The position numbers were made by a program, and so were the translations under genes. The notes beneath the pieces are model-generated. The model was given only the letters and a program-made list of their open reading frames with translations, was not told the DNA's origin and did no database searches. Shown piece after piece: positions 60,838 through 64,000 of a stretch of DNA of 64,000 nucleotides. Numbering within the stretch: position 1 is the first letter of the stretch; the number at the start of each line of letters is the position of its first letter. Source of the stretch: Verrucomicrobiota bacterium. Lineage in GTDB: Bacteria; Verrucomicrobiota; Verrucomicrobiia; Opitutales; Opitutaceae. The stretch spans positions 1 through 64,000 of the forward strand of contig JADKHC010000018.1 of the NCBI GenBank assembly GCA_016721945.1, given 5' to 3'.

Positions 60838-61770
60838 TCAGGTGAATCTAGTTCTAATCGGCCTTTTTGCGAGTAAGCCAGCCTCTTGTTTTGCAGTGTC
60901 CAGCAAAGTGTAGAAGTCCTGCAACTTACTGTGCAGAAAAGTTAGGGTCACGAGCGTTCCGTGATAAAAACAGCCGTGCGGCAGGCTCTGCTCTTTAACC
61001 TGTCCGTCCGGGTCCATTTGCACGATTCCCGTGCCGCTGACGATCAACACCCAAGCCTGGGTATGGCGTGCGAGACCTGTGACTAACGTGAGCCCCACAC
61101 CCTGATTGACGGGCTCGCCTTTGGAAGACACTCTCGGTTCGAGCGCCTTCCTGATCGCGGCCGTATCGGAAAGACCGTGGCTCCAGGCTAATCCCGCATC
61201 GACGAAACTCTGGCGTATTCCGTGGCCATTGTCTGCGACGGCGATCCGTACCATCGCTTCGCCCTTGTTGACTTGTGCGGCAACGTAGCCAGTGCCGCGA
61301 CTGTGTTGCCTCACGTTCGCACCAAGCTCCCCGATCACGTAAGCTGCGAGATCGTAGAGCGGACTCGCCGGATGTTCGAAATCGTCTCCGCCGGGTGCCA
61401 GGCAGGCAGCCACGCCCTTGCTGATCGAGTCAACATCTACAATTTGCTGCACCGGTACGAACCGCCCGTGCGACGGATGACGCTCGAACTCCTCGGTGCT
61501 CGACACACCGCAAACGCGGAGCAGATCCATGCGCTGCAAGTATCCGAGGATCGGACATTGATGAATACCTTCGAACCGAATGCGATGAATGTGCTGACTC
61601 TGCCAATGTTTAACCATCGCAGCCAGTGCAACGAGTCCTGCGGGTGAAACCCTGCGGAGGGCGGAGAAATCGAGGATGATTTCCGCCTCGACCGTCGCTA
61701 CCGAACCAAGTTGAGCAAGAAACGGAAGCAGGCCAGCCGCGTTGATGACTGGAGGAACGACGAGGCGCAC
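60838..61770 (-). CDS. STAS-HATPase fusion protein
   Basis: 310 residues with a GTG start. The N-terminal STAS-like part (about 1-95: IILDFSALRRVSPAGLVALA, RIRFEGIHQCPILGYLQRMD) is followed by a GHKL ATPase: N-box IGELGANVRQHSRGTGYVAA, G1 VADNGHGIRQSF and G2 GVGLTLVTGLARH, ending with a STAS-facing beta strand (HGTLVTLTFLHSKL). There is no HisKA dimerisation helix, so it is an anti-sigma-like kinase rather than a sensor histidine kinase. The STAS-like partner is encoded directly downstream. A partner-switching role is inferred. Confidence 0.82.
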   Translation of the reverse strand: MRLVVPPVINAAGLLPFLAQLGSVATVEAEIILDFSALRRVSPAGLVALAAMVKHWQSQHIHRIRFEGIHQCPILGYLQRMDLLRVCGVSSTEEFERHPSHGRFVPVQQIVDVDSISKGVAACLAPGGDDFEHPASPLYDLAAYVIGELGANVRQHSRGTGYVAAQVNKGEAMVRIAVADNGHGIRQSFVDAGLAWSHGLSDTAAIRKALEPRVSSKGEPVNQGVGLTLVTGLARHTQAWVLIVSGTGIVQMDPDGQVKEQSLPHGCFYHGTLVTLTFLHSKLQDFYTLLDTAKQEAGLLAKRPIRTRFT

Positions 61771-61816
61771 GACCAGAGAAAAATGTCCCCTTTGGGGCGA
61801 GGCAATCGGATAGTAC

Positions 61817-63253
61817 TTATGCGACCGATTTCTTCAGATACGCGTCGATCGCTTTGGCGGAGCGTTTGCCGTCGCCCATGGCGAGGATGACGGTGGCGGC
61901 GCCGCGGACGATGTCGCCGCCGGCGAAAACGCCAGGGAGGCTGGTCATGCCATGGTCGTCGACCTCGATGTTCGCGCGCTTGTTGAGCTTGAGCTCGGGG
62001 CAGGTGGCGGTGAGGAGTGGGTTGGCACGCGTACCGATGGCCACCACGACCACGTCGCATTCGAGAATAAATTCTGAACCGGGAATCGCGACCGGGCTGC
62101 GGCGGCCGGAGGCGTCGGCTTCACCAAGTTGCATGCGCTGGCACTTGAGGCCGGTGACCCATTTCTTGTCGTTGCCGATGACTTCGAGCGGAGCGACGAG
62201 CATCTCGAAGGCGACGCCTTCTGCTTCAGCATGGTGAACTTCTTCCACGCGAGCAGGCATCTCGGTCTTGGTTCGGCGGTAGACAATGCTGGCGACTTCG
62301 GCACCGAGGCGCTTGGCGGTGCGCACGGCGTCCATGGCGACGTTGCCGCCGCCGACGACGGCGACGCGTTTGCCGACGAGCACGGGCGTATCGGCCTGCG
62401 GAAATTCATATGCGGCCATCAAATTGACGCGAGTGAGGTATTCGTTTGCAGAATACACGCCTTTGAAATTTTCGCCGGGCACGTTCATGAAGACCGGCAA
62501 GCCGGCGCCGTTGGCGATGAAGATGGCATCGAAAGTCTGGCGCAGTTCGGGCAACGTGTAGGTGCGGCCGATGATGACGTTGCACTCGATCTTCACGCCG
62601 GCGTCGGTGAGGCGTTTGACTTCCTTATCCACGATCTGTTTCGGCAGGCGGAATTCCGGGATGCCGTACACGAGCACGCCACCGGGCTGATGCAGCGCTT
62701 CGAAAACAGTAACGTCATGGCCAGCTTTGGCGAGTTCGCCTGCGGCGGTGAGGCCAGCAGGGCCGCCACCGACGACGGCAACTTTTTTGCCGGTGGGCGT
62801 GGGTTTCGGTGCAGTGCGGCTACCGTTCTGCATGGCCCAATCAGCGACGAAGCGTTCGAGATAGCCGATGCCGACCGCTTCGCCTTTGATGCCGCGAACG
62901 CAAAGTTCTTCGCACTGGGTTTCCTGTGGGCAAACCCGTCCGGTGACGCAAGGCAGGGCATTATCGCCGAGCAGGCTGTCGGCTGCGCCGGGCAAATCAC
63001 CCTTGGCGAGAAAGTCGATAAAGCGCGGGATATTCACACGCACGGGGCAGCCTTGAACGCATTTTGGATCTTTGCACTGGATACAGCGCTGGGCTTCGAG
63101 CATGGCCATCTGCTCGGGCAGGCCGAGATTGACCTCGCAGAAATTATGCGAGCGTTCCGTCGCGTCCTGCTCCGGCATGCGCTGGCGTTGGATGGCCATG
63201 CGCTCTTTGGGCGACATCTTTTTCGGTGCGGCGGCGGGAAGTTCGGCAGACAT
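61817..63253 (-). CDS. NADPH-dependent oxidoreductase, NfnB / GltD-like subunit
   Basis: 478 residues. The Fe-S half has CIQCKDPKCVQGCPV and CVTGRVCPQETQCEELCVRG. Two FAD/NAD(P) dinucleotide sites follow: VAVVGGGPAGLTAAGELAKA and VAVVGGGNVAMDAVRTAKRL, with a tail ASLPGVFAGGDIVRGAATVI. This is the plan of GltD, of the large subunit of ferredoxin:NADP+ transhydrogenase (NfnB) and of sulfide dehydrogenase SudA. The subunit lies 18 bases downstream of the NfnA/SudB-type gene, which favours the bifurcating transhydrogenase over glutamate synthase. Confidence 0.9.
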   Translation of the reverse strand: MSAELPAAAPKKMSPKERMAIQRQRMPEQDATERSHNFCEVNLGLPEQMAMLEAQRCIQCKDPKCVQGCPVRVNIPRFIDFLAKGDLPGAADSLLGDNALPCVTGRVCPQETQCEELCVRGIKGEAVGIGYLERFVADWAMQNGSRTAPKPTPTGKKVAVVGGGPAGLTAAGELAKAGHDVTVFEALHQPGGVLVYGIPEFRLPKQIVDKEVKRLTDAGVKIECNVIIGRTYTLPELRQTFDAIFIANGAGLPVFMNVPGENFKGVYSANEYLTRVNLMAAYEFPQADTPVLVGKRVAVVGGGNVAMDAVRTAKRLGAEVASIVYRRTKTEMPARVEEVHHAEAEGVAFEMLVAPLEVIGNDKKWVTGLKCQRMQLGEADASGRRSPVAIPGSEFILECDVVVVAIGTRANPLLTATCPELKLNKRANIEVDDHGMTSLPGVFAGGDIVRGAATVILAMGDGKRSAKAIDAYLKKSVA

Positions 63254-63271
63254 GTGGGTGACCCTTTGAAA

Positions 63272-64000
63272 TTATTTTGTCAGACCGACGCGGCAGGTGC
63301 CGTCTTTTTGGCAAGTGTTGGCTTCTTGCTCGTGAATTTTGTAGGTAGAGAGACGGTCGGCAAGCAGGTCGAAGTCGACTTTGTGGCCGTCGAACTCGGG
63401 ACCGTCGACGCAGGCGAATTTCGTTTCACCGCCGACATCGACGCGGCAGCCACCGCACATGCCGGTGCCGTCGACCATGACAGGGTTGAGCGAGACGATC
63501 GTGTGTACGCCGAAAGGTTTGGTGAGATTGGCGATAGCGCGCATCATCGGTACGGGGCCGACGGCGTATACGATATCGATGCCGCCTGCGGTCAGGATTT
63601 CCTTCGCGGCGTCGGTCACGAAACCTTTGCGTCCGTAGCTGCCGTCGTCGGTGCAGACCACGACGTCGCCAAGACGCTTGAGTTCTTCTTCGAAAATAAC
63701 CCATTCCTTCGAGCGGCCACCGATCACGCTGGTGACGTGGACGCCTTTGGCGTGCAGGCCTTGGGCAATCGGATGAACAACTGCGGTGCCGACGCCGCCG
63801 CCGACGCAGAGCGCGCGACCTTTTTCGATCACTTCGGTGGGCATGCCGAGCGGGCCAGAGATGTCTTGGATCGAATCGCCGACATCGAGCGCAACCAGTT
63901 CCTTGGTGCTTTTGCCGACGGCTTGGATGACGAGAGAGATTGTCCCTGCCGTAGGGTTAGCGTCGGCGATTGTGAGCGGGATTCGCTCGGCGCGAGGGCC
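63272..64000 (-). CDS. FAD/NAD-binding oxidoreductase, NfnA / SudB-like subunit, 5' end outside window
   Basis: Partial: the frame is open through 64000, so the start lies beyond. Visible from the 5' side are RIPLTIADANPTAGTISLVI, GDSIQDISGPLGMP (FAD-binding core), LCVGGGVGTAVVHPIAQGL (NAD site) and the C-terminal [2Fe-2S] region GTGMCGGCRVDVGG-x-x-KFACVDGP. This is the small subunit of NADH-dependent ferredoxin:NADP oxidoreductase and of the PyrK-like family. It pairs with the NfnB-like subunit downstream to move electrons between NADH, NADPH and ferredoxin. Confidence 0.9.
   Translation of the reverse strand, partial: GPRAERIPLTIADANPTAGTISLVIQAVGKSTKELVALDVGDSIQDISGPLGMPTEVIEKGRALCVGGGVGTAVVHPIAQGLHAKGVHVTSVIGGRSKEWVIFEEELKRLGDVVVCTDDGSYGRKGFVTDAAKEILTAGGIDIVYAVGPVPMMRAIANLTKPFGVHTIVSLNPVMVDGTGMCGGCRVDVGGETKFACVDGPEFDGHKVDFDLLADRLSTYKIHEQEANTCQKDGTCRVGLTK

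Overview
The window is a GC-rich (about 60%) bacterial chromosome segment. No rRNA or tRNA gene was found, so placement rests on gene content: paired DUF2339/DUF3999 membrane proteins, a SWIB-domain protein, a cobalamin-dependent (class II) ribonucleotide reductase, secreted Ig-repeat proteins with a Gly-rich C-terminal sorting-like tail, a bacterial alpha-2-macroglobulin, and many interspersed hairpin repeats. This best fits Verrucomicrobiota, perhaps the Opitutales; that is inference.

Layout. 1-3.1 kb (-): a TetR regulator, HlyD-type lipoprotein adaptor and two ABC ATPases form an efflux operon resembling ybiH-ybhGF, with a perfect inverted-repeat operator in front. 3.2-8.8 kb (+): two secreted or outer-membrane proteins, a heterodimeric ABC exporter and a SWIB protein. 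9-13.7 kb: hybrid histidine kinase, convergent polyphosphate:AMP phosphotransferase, Mpv17-like membrane protein. 13.9-22.5 kb: DUF3999/DUF2339 pair, LsrG-like monooxygenase plus Fe-dependent alcohol dehydrogenase, REC-PAS-kinase-REC sensor. 22.5-31.4 kb: RBBP9-type hydrolase, two paralogous Ig-repeat exoproteins (one ending in discoidin domains, one in a pectate-lyase fold), Gfo/Idh/MocA oxidoreductase, with three copies of a nested palindromic repeat. 31.4-43.4 kb: dUTPase, CstA, PpnP, class II RNR and alpha-2-macroglobulin, the last two interrupted. 43.5-51.7 kb (-): a type I restriction-modification island (hsdM, hsdS, a HEPN/MNT pair, a BRO/DinD-like gene, rhuM, hsdR) with four 27-bp palindromes and a duplicated hsdS 3' end. 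52-58.7 kb: 6-phosphogluconate dehydrogenase, a kinase-like orphan, repeats, a truncated beta-helix gene beside a group II intron remnant, a B12-binding radical SAM protein. 58.8-64 kb (-): acetate transporter, small nucleotidyltransferase module, STAS-ATPase/STAS-like pair, NfnB and NfnA.

Sequence quality. Almost pure G/C tracts at 12751-12913, 36091-36142 and about 49400-50070 hit the 5' end of the PPK2-type gene, the middle of nrdJ and most of hsdS. One-base frameshifts hit hsdR (inside Walker A) and the alpha-2-macroglobulin gene, and hsdM has no usable start codon in frame. Together these suggest assembly or base-calling damage rather than biology, so the broken genes should be confirmed from reads before being called pseudogenes.
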